The notes: generated by a model from the sequence alone, not told the origin. A stretch of DNA of 20,474 nt from an uncultured Collinsella sp. (GCA_900752215.1 CAADUO010000023.1:1-20474), one strand, 5' to 3'; positions 1 through 8,379 are shown, counted from the first letter of the stretch. Numbers and translations: made by a program.

Positions 1-306
1 ACGGCAGATCTGACGGACCTTATCGGTCATGCGTTGCAGGTTAAAGTCGCCGTAGATGATCGTCTGAAGCAGGCGGAAGTCGGAGGCGACCGGTGACTGC
101 GTGGCGATCAGGTTGTAGCAGACGGCCTCCAGGTTGGCGCAGCGTGCGTCAATCGAAAGCGTGCGCTTCTTGGTCTTGGTGGCGAGCTTGCGGTCGTCGG
201 TCACATAGGCCTTCACGGCATCGTGGAGGGCCAGATCGACGGCCTCATAGATGCTCAGCATCTCGTGACGGGCCTCGACGAGCTGACGGGAAAACAGTTT
301 GCGCAT
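1..306 (-). CDS. phoU: Phosphate transport regulator PhoU, N-terminal part (runs off the left edge)
   Basis: PhoU is a cytoplasmic all-helical protein that links the PstSCAB transporter to the phosphate-sensing kinase and damps phosphate uptake. The visible 102 codons start at an ATG preceded by GGAG with a 6-nt spacer, and begin MRKLFSRQLVEAR. This is about half of the usual ~220 residues; the 3' part lies outside the window. The protein is charged and helical, with the family-typical segment around residues 60-102 (LEAVCYNLIATQSPVASDFR, then a motif ending in DKVRQICR). The usual ERIGD metal-binding motif reads QRMTD here (Q91, D95), so the glutamate is replaced. It lies 92 nt downstream of pstB in the same direction, which is the normal place for phoU. 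The family call is firm from sequence and context. Confidence 0.93.
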   Translation of the reverse strand, partial: MRKLFSRQLVEARHEMLSIYEAVDLALHDAVKAYVTDDRKLATKTKKRTLSIDARCANLEAVCYNLIATQSPVASDFRLLQTIIYGDFNLQRMTDKVRQICR

Positions 307-360
307 GGTTCACTCCAATCAGTTGGGTGCGGTCATGCCGCCCGCACAGTGAATACGCAC

Positions 361-373
361 CGGACCAGGTCCG
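361..373. repeat. 13-nt palindrome in the pstB-phoU gap
   Basis: CGGACC-A-GGTCCG is a perfect inverted repeat with a one-base centre, in the 92-nt gap between pstB and phoU. A second inverted repeat (GATCGG at 373-378, CCGATC at 395-400) abuts it and reaches the pstB stop codon. No T-run follows on the minus strand, so it does not look like an intrinsic terminator. It could be an RNA-processing or partial-attenuation hairpin that lowers phoU expression relative to pstB, or chance. Confidence 0.3.
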
Positions 374-398
374 ATCGGCTTGGGACTAGTCGCACCGA

Positions 399-1202
<804 letters not shown>

Positions 1203-1214
1203 GGGACTCCTTAA

Positions 1215-2120
1215 CTAGCGGCGCTTGCGCGACAGATAACGCGCAAACAGGTTGAAGGCCAAAATAATCGCCATCAACAAAAGCGCAGTACCGTAGGCTG
1301 CGTTCATGTTGATGCCGTCGTTGGCAAGCAAATAGAGGTGGACGGTCATGGGACGACCGGAATCGAGCGGCGAGATCGGCAGATTGATGGCCTGACCCAT
1401 GGTGTAGAGCACCACCGCGGTCTCGCCGATGGCGCGACCGATGGCGAGGACGATGCCGGTGGCAATGCGGCCAAAAGCAGAAGGAAGCACGATCTTGGAG
1501 ACGACCTGCCACTTGGTGGCGCCCAGGCCATATGCGCCCCAACGGATATAGCGCGGAACGGCGCGGATTGCCTCCTCGGTGGTGCGCATGACGATGGGCA
1601 GCATCAGAAGCGCCAGCGCCAGGGCGGCCGAAACCATCGAAAGACCCAGGCCCATGGCCTCAACAAACAAGGCGTAACCAAAGAGGCCCATAACGATGGA
1701 AGGCACCGAGGCCAGGGCATCGGCAGCATAGCGAATGACGTCGACAATCTTACCCTGCTTGGCGTACTCAGCCAGATAGACCGCAGCCAAAACGGCAACC
1801 GGCGTGCAGATGAGCATGGCGAGCGCCGTCACGTAGATGGTCGAGACGATCGTGGGCCAGATGCCACCCTCGGCGTTTACGCCCTGCGGCCAGCCGAAGA
1901 TAAAGTCGAGCGAGATATGCGGAAGACCGTTGATGACCACGTAGGCGATGATGGCAAGCAACACCAGGGTGGTGATATAGGCCGCGGCGCGAAACACGCC
2001 GAGCATAATCTTGTTGGACAGGTCCTTGTTGATGCGGCCCTTCCTACCATGGGAAAGGGCACGCTTGATGCGCTCGCGCGACGAGGTCGTATCGACCGTC
2101 GTGTCAACGGAATCGGACAT
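1215..2120 (-). CDS. pstA: Phosphate ABC transporter permease PstA
   Basis: PstA is one of two membrane permeases forming the phosphate channel in the cytoplasmic membrane. The 301-residue protein has a ~40-residue hydrophilic N-terminus and then about six hydrophobic segments, the first near residues 47-68. The permease loop that docks on the ATPase is visible as a GLGATKWQVVSKIVLPSA-type sequence, followed by the conserved AIGRAIGET. It starts 3 nt after the pstC stop, in a purine-rich AGGGGG context. PstA and PstC are paralogues. I call this one PstA because it lies second, next to pstB, and its N-terminal segment resembles PstA proteins. Confidence 0.95.
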   Translation of the reverse strand: MSDSVDTTVDTTSSRERIKRALSHGRKGRINKDLSNKIMLGVFRAAAYITTLVLLAIIAYVVINGLPHISLDFIFGWPQGVNAEGGIWPTIVSTIYVTALAMLICTPVAVLAAVYLAEYAKQGKIVDVIRYAADALASVPSIVMGLFGYALFVEAMGLGLSMVSAALALALLMLPIVMRTTEEAIRAVPRYIRWGAYGLGATKWQVVSKIVLPSAFGRIATGIVLAIGRAIGETAVVLYTMGQAINLPISPLDSGRPMTVHLYLLANDGINMNAAYGTALLLMAIILAFNLFARYLSRKRR

Positions 2121-2123
2121 AGC

Positions 2124-3050
2124 CTACCCCCTCTTCTTCTTGGAAATCAGACGGACGATGCCCACCAGCGTGGCGGAGATGATAAACAGGACCACGCCCA
2201 TGCCGAACAGCGCCGAGCGGTGCAGACCCGAGGAATAGCTCATGTCGAGTGCGATCTGGCTCGTGAGCGTCGAGATAGGGCTCGCAATGCTGTCGGGAAT
2301 AACCGGGGCATTACCCACGACCATGAGCACGGCCATGGTCTCTCCGATGGCACGGCCCATACCCAGCACGATGGCATCCACGATACCCAGCTTAGCGGCA
2401 GGTAGCACGACCTTATAGATGGTCTGCCACTTGGTGGCGCCCATGGCATACGATGCCTCGCGAATGCCCATGGGAATGGAATTGAGGGCATCGATGGTGA
2501 GTGTGGTGATGGTAGGAACGATCATGATGGCAAGCACGAACCACGCCGTCAGCGCACCAAAACCAAGACCACCGGTCAGTTGTGCGATAAACGGGCGGAT
2601 GATGATCATGCCGAAAAAGCCGTAGATGATAGAAGGGATGCCGGCCAGCAGGTCGACGGCAGGGCTGATGAGCTTGCGCACGCGCTTGCCGGCGATTTCG
2701 ACCAGGTATACGGCCGTACCCACACCTAGCGGCACGCCCATGGCGAGCGCACCGACGGTCACCAGACCTGAGCCGGCAAGCAGCGACATGATGCCGTAGC
2801 GGCCCTCAGAGGGCGCCCACGTAAAGCTAAAGAAGTCCGCCAGACCGATGTCAGTAAAGACGGGCAGCGCCGAGTACGTGGTAAAGACAAAAATTAGGAT
2901 GACGGTAACGACCGCCAAGAACGCGCAGGCAAAGAAGATCCACTGCAGCGCCTTCTCCTTGATATAGGTACTGCGCGATACGAGAGCCAGCTCGCGCTTC
3001 TTGGGTGCCTGAGCATTCTGCTCAGTCTGGGAGTTTTCCTGTGCTTCCAT
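2124..3050 (-). CDS. pstC: Phosphate ABC transporter permease PstC
   Basis: PstC is the partner permease of PstA in the high-affinity phosphate importer. I place the start at ATG 3050, giving 308 residues, because GGGGAG (3059-3064) sits 8 nt upstream. A GTG at 3059 would overlap that ribosome binding site. The N-terminal ~35 residues are hydrophilic and rich in Q, E and K. About six membrane segments follow, with the docking loop YAMGATKWQTIYKVVLPAA and then GMGRAIGET, closely parallel to PstA. The start lies one nt after the pstS stop and the stop 3 nt before pstA, so translation is probably coupled through pstS-pstC-pstA. Confidence 0.96.
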   Translation of the reverse strand: MEAQENSQTEQNAQAPKKRELALVSRSTYIKEKALQWIFFACAFLAVVTVILIFVFTTYSALPVFTDIGLADFFSFTWAPSEGRYGIMSLLAGSGLVTVGALAMGVPLGVGTAVYLVEIAGKRVRKLISPAVDLLAGIPSIIYGFFGMIIIRPFIAQLTGGLGFGALTAWFVLAIMIVPTITTLTIDALNSIPMGIREASYAMGATKWQTIYKVVLPAAKLGIVDAIVLGMGRAIGETMAVLMVVGNAPVIPDSIASPISTLTSQIALDMSYSSGLHRSALFGMGVVLFIISATLVGIVRLISKKKRG

Positions 3051-3051
3051 G

Positions 3052-3888
3052 CTACTCACTCCCCTTCTCGTCGTTGGTGACGGGGATAAAGCCCGCCTCG
3101 CGAATCTGCTTGTCCATCTTTTCGGACGTCACGTAGTCGATGTAATCCTGCGCCTGCTGCGAAGGCGCACCCTTAACAAAGAAGTAAAGGTCGCGCGAGA
3201 TGGGATAGCCGCCGCTCGCGACCGTCTTCTCGGACGCCTCAACATGATTGACCGAGACGGCCTTGACCGAGGTCTTGGCGTTGAGGCTATCGACGAAGCC
3301 CAGCGAAATGTAGCCAATGGCACCGCGCGAACGAGATACCACGTCGCGCACCTGGCCCGTGCCCGAAAGAACGGCCGAGCGGCGATCGAAGGGGGTGCCG
3401 TCCATCACGATGGTGCGAAAGGCCTCACGCGTGCCGGACGCCTCATCTCGGTTGATAACCTGAATCCTCAGGTCCTCGCCACCGACTTCTTTCCAGTTGG
3501 TGATCTTGCCGGCGTAAATATCGCGGAGCTGCTCGGTCGAGAGGTTATCGACCGGGTTATCGTCGTTCACGATGACCGCGATACCGTCGTGGGCAATGAC
3601 GATGGGAGTCAGGCCCAGATCCTGTTCGTCGGCATTGAGTCCACGGGAGGAACTGGCGATATCGGCCGTGCCAGCGCTGACGGCCTCGATGCCAGCGGAA
3701 GAACCCAAACCGGAAACGAGCACGTCGATGCCGGTCTCCTCCTTAAAGCCCTCGGCCGCAATCTCGGCGATAGGAAGGCAGGTCGTGGAGCCGGCGACAG
3801 TAATGGAAGAGGTAGAAGATCCCGAAGAACAGGCGCACAGCGCAAGCGTAAGCACAGCGGCGCTCAGGATCGATACGATCTTTCTCAT
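3052..3888 (-). CDS. pstS: Phosphate-binding lipoprotein PstS
   Basis: PstS captures phosphate outside the membrane and hands it to PstCA. The 278-residue protein begins with a lipoprotein signal peptide: MRK, a hydrophobic stretch, and a lipobox LCAC with Cys20 as the likely lipidated residue, followed by a Ser/Gly linker. Phosphate-site motifs of the family are visible: AGSTT near residues 32-36, SSSRGL, HDGIAVIVN and RDEASGTREAF. The ATG overlaps the pgeF stop as ATGA, and no strong separate ribosome binding site is visible, so translation is probably coupled to pgeF. The C-terminus is charged (NDEKGSE). Confidence 0.97.
   Translation of the reverse strand: MRKIVSILSAAVLTLALCACSSGSSTSSITVAGSTTCLPIAEIAAEGFKEETGIDVLVSGLGSSAGIEAVSAGTADIASSSRGLNADEQDLGLTPIVIAHDGIAVIVNDDNPVDNLSTEQLRDIYAGKITNWKEVGGEDLRIQVINRDEASGTREAFRTIVMDGTPFDRRSAVLSGTGQVRDVVSRSRGAIGYISLGFVDSLNAKTSVKAVSVNHVEASEKTVASGGYPISRDLYFFVKGAPSQQAQDYIDYVTSEKMDKQIREAGFIPVTNDEKGSE
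3059..3064 (-). promoter_or_regulatory. Ribosome binding site fixing the pstC start
   Basis: The minus strand reads GGGGAG here, 8 nt before ATG 3050. The upstream in-frame GTG at 3059 overlaps it, which argues for the ATG. Confidence 0.75.
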
Positions 3889-4685
3889 AGCATCACGCCG
3901 ATCGCAGCATGGCGCCCACAGGCGCCGTCCTCGTTACGGTAGGAATAAAAGCGGTCATTCTGACGCACAGTCGAAAGCTGGGTATCCACGATATTATCCG
4001 CGTCGACACCGACATCTACCAGCGCCTCGCAAATGGCAGCGGAAAGATCGAGCATGCGAGAGGTACTCGCATCGATGCAAGAGAACTCGGCGGCAAAGCG
4101 ATCCATGAGCTCCTGGGATACTTCATATTCGTCACCCAAGATATGGGGGCCGATATAGGCGGAAACGTCGCTCGCATCGCAGCCGGCAGCATCGCAAAGC
4201 GCCTGGCACGCCTTGGCGGAAATACGTGCAATCGTACCCTTCCAACCGGAGTGCACCACGGCAAATCCGCCAGGGGCCACCAGCACCACGGGAACGCAGT
4301 CGGCAAAGCAGAGCAGCACGGGCACGTTATGCGCCGTACAGACGATGGCATCGCAGCCCTCGGCAATCTGCTCGCGGACGTCCTCAAGGTCATCGGCGCC
4401 GTTCGAGGTCACCGCAACGATATGGTCACCATGGACCTGATTGGGAACGAGCAGGTTGTGCTCGCACTCGGCGGCACCCATAGCCTCGAGCGCGCGACGA
4501 CGATTTTCTTGAACAGCAAAGGGGTCATCGCCAACATGCGAGCCCAAGTTAAGCGAGGAGTACGCATCTTCGGAAACACCACCGGCGCGCTCGGTGAAGG
4601 CAAAGCGGACATCGGATGTCGCGCCCTCCACCAACGTAACTCCATCATGGTCGACACGCGAAACGTTGTCCGCACGTGCTGCCAT
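3885..4685 (-). CDS. pgeF: Peptidoglycan editing factor PgeF (YfiH/YlmD, laccase-domain family)
   Basis: This family is cytoplasmic. In Escherichia coli, YfiH removes mis-incorporated amino acids such as L-Ser from UDP-MurNAc precursors; some relatives show purine nucleoside phosphorylase activity. With the start at ATG 4685 the protein has 266 residues, normal for the family. GGAGG at 4693-4697 with a 7-nt spacer decides this start over a longer reading from 4736 that lacks a binding site. The family's metal site is visible: H85 in NQVHG, C130 in FADCVPV and H145 in VVHSGWKGT. GPHILGDEYEVS and the C-terminal FYSYRNEDGACGRHAAI also fit. It lies downstream of ftsZ, as ylmD does in Bacillus, but here it leads into pstS with an ATGA overlap. 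Confidence 0.93.
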   Translation of the reverse strand: MAARADNVSRVDHDGVTLVEGATSDVRFAFTERAGGVSEDAYSSLNLGSHVGDDPFAVQENRRRALEAMGAAECEHNLLVPNQVHGDHIVAVTSNGADDLEDVREQIAEGCDAIVCTAHNVPVLLCFADCVPVVLVAPGGFAVVHSGWKGTIARISAKACQALCDAAGCDASDVSAYIGPHILGDEYEVSQELMDRFAAEFSCIDASTSRMLDLSAAICEALVDVGVDADNIVDTQLSTVRQNDRFYSYRNEDGACGRHAAIGVML

Positions 4686-4692
4686 ACTAAAG

Positions 4693-4697
4693 CCTCC
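4693..4697 (-). promoter_or_regulatory. Ribosome binding site fixing the pgeF start
   Basis: GGAGG on the minus strand, 7 nt upstream of ATG 4685. Confidence 0.85.
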
Positions 4698-4840
4698 TAA
4701 TAACACAAGTACCGCGGCATCGCCGCTACAGCCCACGTTTATACGGCTGTCATACTTCTCTAAAAGGATACCTGCTGCGCTGGAGGCAATCGTAAAGGGA
4801 ACGTAAAGAGATTGGAGGTTCTAGTTTACAAAGTCGAAAT
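4698..4840 (-). promoter_or_regulatory. Probable promoter region and leader of the pgeF-pst operon
   Basis: These ~140 nt lie between the ftsZ terminator and pgeF, so a promoter is expected here. The best -10-like hexamer on the minus strand is TATAAA (4738-4743), but no good -35 sits 16-18 nt upstream. A perfect 5-bp hairpin GCGGC-GAT-GCCGC (4714-4726) would lie in the leader RNA just before the ribosome binding site. I do not recognise a PhoP/PhoB box. The region is supported mainly by context. Confidence 0.4.
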
Positions 4841-4869
4841 AAAAAGGGCGCGTCCATACGGACACGCCC
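4841..4869 (-). terminator. Intrinsic terminator after ftsZ
   Basis: On the minus strand a 10-bp stem (GGGCGTGTCC, loop GTAT, GGACGCGCCC) is followed at once by TTTTTATTT. One pair is U-G in this orientation but would be a C-A mismatch on the plus strand, so the structure favours minus-strand transcripts. It begins 26 nt after the ftsZ stop and ends the dcw cluster, separating it from pgeF-pst. Confidence 0.9.
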
Positions 4870-4895
4870 CTGTGCACAACAATGCAAAGAACGAC

Positions 4896-6050
4896 TTAGA
4901 AGCTACCGCGCTTCAGGAAGTCGGGAAGCTCGAACTGATCGTTGCCGAAGTTAGGAAGCTCGGTGCCACCGACGTTGCGGGTCGGAGCGGCCTGAGCCGG
5001 GCTGGTGGCCGGAGCGGTGCGCTGCGGCTCAGCGGAAGCAGCGGCCTTGCTCTGAGACTGCTGAGCGGCAAAGAGCTCGTCCTGACGGTTGACGTTGGAG
5101 TCGGAGAAGCCCGTAGCGATGACGGTGATACGCACCTGATCGCCCAGGGACTCGTCGACAACGGTACCGAAGATGATGTTGGCCTCGGGGTCGACGGCGT
5201 TGGCGACAACGTCGGCGGCGTCGCTGATCTCCTGGATGCCCAGGTCCTTGGAACCGGCGATGGAGAGCAGCACGCGTGTGGCACCATCGATGGAGCTCTC
5301 GAGCAGCGGGCTGGAGATGGCCTGCTGGGCAGCGTCGACGGCACGGGTATCCCCAGAAGAGGTACCGATACCCATCATGGCGGTACCGGCCTGCTTCATG
5401 ATGGTCTTAACATCGGCGAAGTCCAGGTTGATGATACCGGGGACGGTGATGAGGTCGGTGATGCCCTGGGTGCCCTGGGAAAGGACGCCATCGGCAATCG
5501 CGAAGGCCTCGAGCATGGTAGTCTTCTTCTCGGCGATGTCGAGCAGCTTATCGTTGGGGATGACGATCATGGTGTCAACGCAATCGGAGAGGGTCTTAAT
5601 ACCCTCCTCGGCGCTCTTCTTGCGCTTGCGGCCCTCGAAGGTGAAGGGCTTGGTCACGACGGCGACGGTCAGTGCGCCGACCTCGTTCATCGCGATATCG
5701 GCAACGATGGGAGCAGCGCCGGTACCGGTGCCACCGCCCTCGCCGCAGGTGATGAACACCATGTCGGCGCCAGCAAGCGCCTCGGCAATGTCGTCGCGGG
5801 ACTCATCGGCAGCCTTGCGGCCAACCTCGGGGTTGGCGCCGGCGCCCAGACCGCGGGTAAGGTCGGTGCCGATGTGCACCTTGATATCGGCATCAGAGAT
5901 CGCGAGTGCCTGAGCATCGGTGTTGATGGCAACAAACTCGACGCCGCGGATGCCCTCTTCGATCATTCGATTGACCGCGTTGGTACCGCCGCCGCCGACG
6001 CCGACCACCTTAATGACGGCAAGGTAGTTGTTGATCTCTGTCTCGTGCAT
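4896..6050 (-). CDS. ftsZ: Cell division protein FtsZ
   Basis: FtsZ is the tubulin-like GTPase that polymerises into the Z ring at midcell. I place the start at ATG 6050 (384 residues) because GGAGG (6057-6061) sits 6 nt upstream. The reading from ATG 6080 adds ten residues and would contain that site. Visible motifs: GVGGGGTNAVNRM near residues 17-29, the tubulin signature GGGTGTG at 105-111 (preceded by TCGE rather than the common TAG), and the T7 loop with NLDFADV at 208-214 (D210 and D213 complete the GTPase site of the next subunit). The variable linker is short and rich in Ala/Gln/Pro. The tail ELPDFLKRGSF is a typical C-terminal partner-binding peptide. It is the last dcw gene, with a 199-nt leader and a terminator behind it. 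Confidence 0.98.
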   Translation of the reverse strand: MHETEINNYLAVIKVVGVGGGGTNAVNRMIEEGIRGVEFVAINTDAQALAISDADIKVHIGTDLTRGLGAGANPEVGRKAADESRDDIAEALAGADMVFITCGEGGGTGTGAAPIVADIAMNEVGALTVAVVTKPFTFEGRKRKKSAEEGIKTLSDCVDTMIVIPNDKLLDIAEKKTTMLEAFAIADGVLSQGTQGITDLITVPGIINLDFADVKTIMKQAGTAMMGIGTSSGDTRAVDAAQQAISSPLLESSIDGATRVLLSIAGSKDLGIQEISDAADVVANAVDPEANIIFGTVVDESLGDQVRITVIATGFSDSNVNRQDELFAAQQSQSKAAASAEPQRTAPATSPAQAAPTRNVGGTELPNFGNDQFELPDFLKRGSF

Positions 6051-6249
6051 GTCGGTCCTCCGAACAAAGGTTATAGCCATAGCATGGGTCGACCCCTGCG
6101 CACATTAACCTTCAGGTTGAAAGTAAATGCAAAGGTAAACCGTATTATGGTTGCACATTATGAACGTATCAGTCAAATAATTGACCGTGAAAACCAAACA
6201 AACCAGATAAACGGCGTGGTATGGCCCCTCAACAAAGCATCAACCAGCG
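6051..6249 (-). promoter_or_regulatory. ftsZ leader with three inverted repeats; possible own promoter
   Basis: This is the longest gap inside the cluster and codes for nothing I can support. It is AT-richer than its surroundings around 6120-6215. Three short inverted repeats are visible: GTCAA-4 nt-TTGAC (6172-6185), AACCT-2 nt-AGGTT (6107-6118) and the perfect 10-bp palindrome GGGTCGACCC (6086-6095). The minus strand has TTGACT (6171-6176) as a -35-like hexamer and CATAAT hexamers at 6144-6149 and 6157-6162, but their spacings (21 and 8 nt) are not standard. ftsZ often has its own promoters in actinobacteria, so an internal promoter is plausible; its exact position cannot be read. Confidence 0.45.
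6057..6061 (-). promoter_or_regulatory. Ribosome binding site fixing the ftsZ start
   Basis: GGAGG on the minus strand, 6 nt before ATG 6050; the alternative ATG at 6080 lies upstream of it. Confidence 0.88.
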
Positions 6250-7506
6250 CTACGAGGTCGGAGCATTCCTAAATGTGTAGTTGCCCGGAGAGCGCACATT
6301 GATATACGTTACGCCCTCTACCTGCGAAAGCAACTTGGTGACTACGCGTTCCTTCTTGGCGATATCGTCCGAATCACCCAGCGACACCTCAATGCCGTTA
6401 TTGAGGTTTGCCGAGATGGCTTCGACCGAAGGCGTGGAAATATCCTTGACTTGTCCCAAGAACTCGCTCGAAAAACCACGCACATAATCCAAGCCGGCCT
6501 TAACGGCCTTGGAGCTCACCGCCTGGCCGGAAACCGGAGCGACATCCGCCGAGACATCAGTCAACAACACCGCGCCATAGTGCTTAGCGAGCGCCAGCGC
6601 AGCATCAATGCCGGTCAGGGTATCTGAGCCCTGCCCTGTCGTGATGACGTTGCCCTGGTCGTCCACTTCGACCGACGTCGACAGCGGGGCGATCCAGGTG
6701 TCATCATCCCCGATGGCCCAGGCAAGGTCATCGGAGCTGATATAGGCAATTGCGATGACCTTGCGCTCCATAGGCGTAATGATGAGCGTATGCGGGAACT
6801 GACGCTGGACATCCACGCCCGAGACCCACGGGTTCTGCTTGAGATCCTCGGTAATCTGGTCGGGATCGACGTTAAAAAGCGACGTTCCCTCGGGCAAATC
6901 GATCAGCTGGATAGCATCGTGCTTCGTCACATGCTCGCTGCCTTGAATCTGAATATCAGTGGCTGTAAACAATCCAGAGTTGATCACCACGATGGCAACG
7001 ACGACGAGCACGGCCAAGACGGCCAGAACGCCGCCCACGATTTTGCCTTTGCCTGTAACGACAGAAGCGGCGTCTGATGTTTTATTTGCCATCGCCCCAA
7101 GTGAAGATAACGGGTTGACGCCTTTTTTACTCGAAGGCTTCTTGACGGTAACCGGGACCGATGTCAGCGAGCGCGGTTTCGATGCGCCCAGCGTGCGACC
7201 TGGACGCGGCGCTTTAGTTCCCGTCGAGGGCTTAGGAGTTGCCATGGGACGGGCAGGTTTGGCGCCCATAACAGGCTTTGACGTCACCGAGGGACGCGAG
7301 GACTTTTTTGCGGCCGGACGATTACCGAGCTGCGAGCCGACGACCGGACGACTGGTCTGTCGAGCATGCCCGACAGACTTAGAATGCGCGACGGTATTGC
7401 GTTGAGGTTTGGCAGGCGCGCCGGAACGCCCTCCGGCGCGGCGGAAGGTGGGTTTCGATGCTCTAGAAGCCGAGGAATTTAACTTCCGGTCTGAGCTCGA
7501 TGCCAT
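6250..7506 (-). CDS. ftsQ: Cell division protein FtsQ (DivIB) with a long basic cytoplasmic tail
   Basis: FtsQ is a single-pass divisome scaffold that joins FtsL/FtsB-type proteins and helps control septal wall synthesis. The 418-residue protein has a ~155-residue cytoplasmic tail rich in Ser, Pro, Lys, Arg and Gly, with loosely repeated KP/RP units. A membrane segment follows at about 156-176 (IVGGVLAVLAVLVVVAIVV), then a POTRA domain at about 180-248 and the beta domain to the C-terminus. The tail is far longer than the short one of E. coli FtsQ. The ATG at 7506 has GAGG/GGAGG sequences just upstream and overlaps the end of murB by 44 nt. The family call rests on the POTRA pattern, topology and position before ftsZ. 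The tail itself is too low in complexity to confirm the start. Confidence 0.9.
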   Translation of the reverse strand: MASSSDRKLNSSASRASKPTFRRAGGRSGAPAKPQRNTVAHSKSVGHARQTSRPVVGSQLGNRPAAKKSSRPSVTSKPVMGAKPARPMATPKPSTGTKAPRPGRTLGASKPRSLTSVPVTVKKPSSKKGVNPLSSLGAMANKTSDAASVVTGKGKIVGGVLAVLAVLVVVAIVVINSGLFTATDIQIQGSEHVTKHDAIQLIDLPEGTSLFNVDPDQITEDLKQNPWVSGVDVQRQFPHTLIITPMERKVIAIAYISSDDLAWAIGDDDTWIAPLSTSVEVDDQGNVITTGQGSDTLTGIDAALALAKHYGAVLLTDVSADVAPVSGQAVSSKAVKAGLDYVRGFSSEFLGQVKDISTPSVEAISANLNNGIEVSLGDSDDIAKKERVVTKLLSQVEGVTYINVRSPGNYTFRNAPTS

Positions 7507-8374
7507 ACGCCTCCCTCACCTTTCCGTGCACATGTCTGATAACCGCGGCAACGTCATCGGCCGAGGCAGTTCCGTTATTAACGATAAAATTAGCGTGAAC
7601 GGGCGAAACTTCCGCACCGCCAATTGAAAAACCCTTTAATCCACAATCCTCGATAAGCTTGCCCACACTCGCATCGGGCGGATTGCGAAAGACCGACCCG
7701 CAGGATGCGCGACCCATGGGCTGCGTACGCTTGCGCCTCGTCAGGTACCGCTCCATGCGCTCGCGAATGTCGGCCTTGGGCGCCGGTTTAAGCTTGAGCA
7801 CGCACTCGAGGATGATCTCATTGCGGGGAAGGCTACATTCGCGGTAGCCCCAAGTGATCTCGGACCCCGCATAATGCTTGATACCGGATGCCGGGTCAAA
7901 CGTTACGACATCCTCAACCAGCGAGCCAATCCACTCGGTCCGTGTGCCGGCATTCATAGATATCGCACCGCCGACCGAACCAGGGATGCCAACGGCAAAC
8001 TCAAGGCCCGAGAGGCTACGCGACAGGGCATCGTTGACCAGGCGCGCAAACATCACGCCCGCACCGACCGTCAGCGTACAACCGTCATCGGCAACAACCG
8101 TGCGCTGAAACTCACGTCCGAGCGAAATGACGGCACCGCGATAACCGCCATCGGCAACCAGCAGATTGGAGCCCTTGCCGATGATGACCCACGGCACCTG
8201 CTCGCGATCGAGCACCGCCACGGCGCGGCGGAGGGCATGATAGCTATGACACGTCACAAAGAGGTCGGCCTTGCCGCCGATACGATAGCTCGTATGACGC
8301 GCAAGGCGCTCGTCCTCGATCACATCCGTGTCGATCATGCCTGAAAGCGCCATGACGGCGTTAAACAGACCCAT
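7463..8374 (-). CDS. murB: UDP-N-acetylenolpyruvoylglucosamine reductase MurB
   Basis: MurB is the cytoplasmic FAD enzyme that reduces UDP-GlcNAc-enolpyruvate with NADPH to UDP-MurNAc. The 303-residue length and motifs fit the type II (Gram-positive) form: FAD-binding GKGSNLLVADGGYRG (66-80), GIPGSVGGAISMNAG (129-143), the catalytic serine in SCGSVFRNP (S227), GLKGFSIGGAEVSPVHANFI (245-264), and the C-terminal RPEVKFLG with the acid E297. The ATG lies 5 nt after the murC stop with no strong ribosome binding site, so coupled translation is likely. A later in-frame ATG (residue 13) cannot be excluded as the start. Confidence 0.96.
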   Translation of the reverse strand: MGLFNAVMALSGMIDTDVIEDERLARHTSYRIGGKADLFVTCHSYHALRRAVAVLDREQVPWVIIGKGSNLLVADGGYRGAVISLGREFQRTVVADDGCTLTVGAGVMFARLVNDALSRSLSGLEFAVGIPGSVGGAISMNAGTRTEWIGSLVEDVVTFDPASGIKHYAGSEITWGYRECSLPRNEIILECVLKLKPAPKADIRERMERYLTRRKRTQPMGRASCGSVFRNPPDASVGKLIEDCGLKGFSIGGAEVSPVHANFIVNNGTASADDVAAVIRHVHGKVREAYGIELRPEVKFLGF

Positions 8375-8379
8375 TAGAC

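Noticed and set aside
4714..4726. GCGGC/GCCGC hairpin as a second terminator before pgeF
   Set aside because: The stem is only 5 bp and no T-run follows on the minus strand; it is better treated as a leader hairpin.
4686..4736. Longer PgeF starting at 4736
   Set aside because: The extension contains the strong GGAGG that serves ATG 4685 and adds 17 residues with no family support.
4812..6272. A 486-codon plus-strand open frame opposite ftsZ
   Set aside because: Runs through the ftsZ terminator, all of ftsZ and its leader; the Gly/Asp/Val/His-rich product mirrors ftsZ codons and shows no recognisable family.
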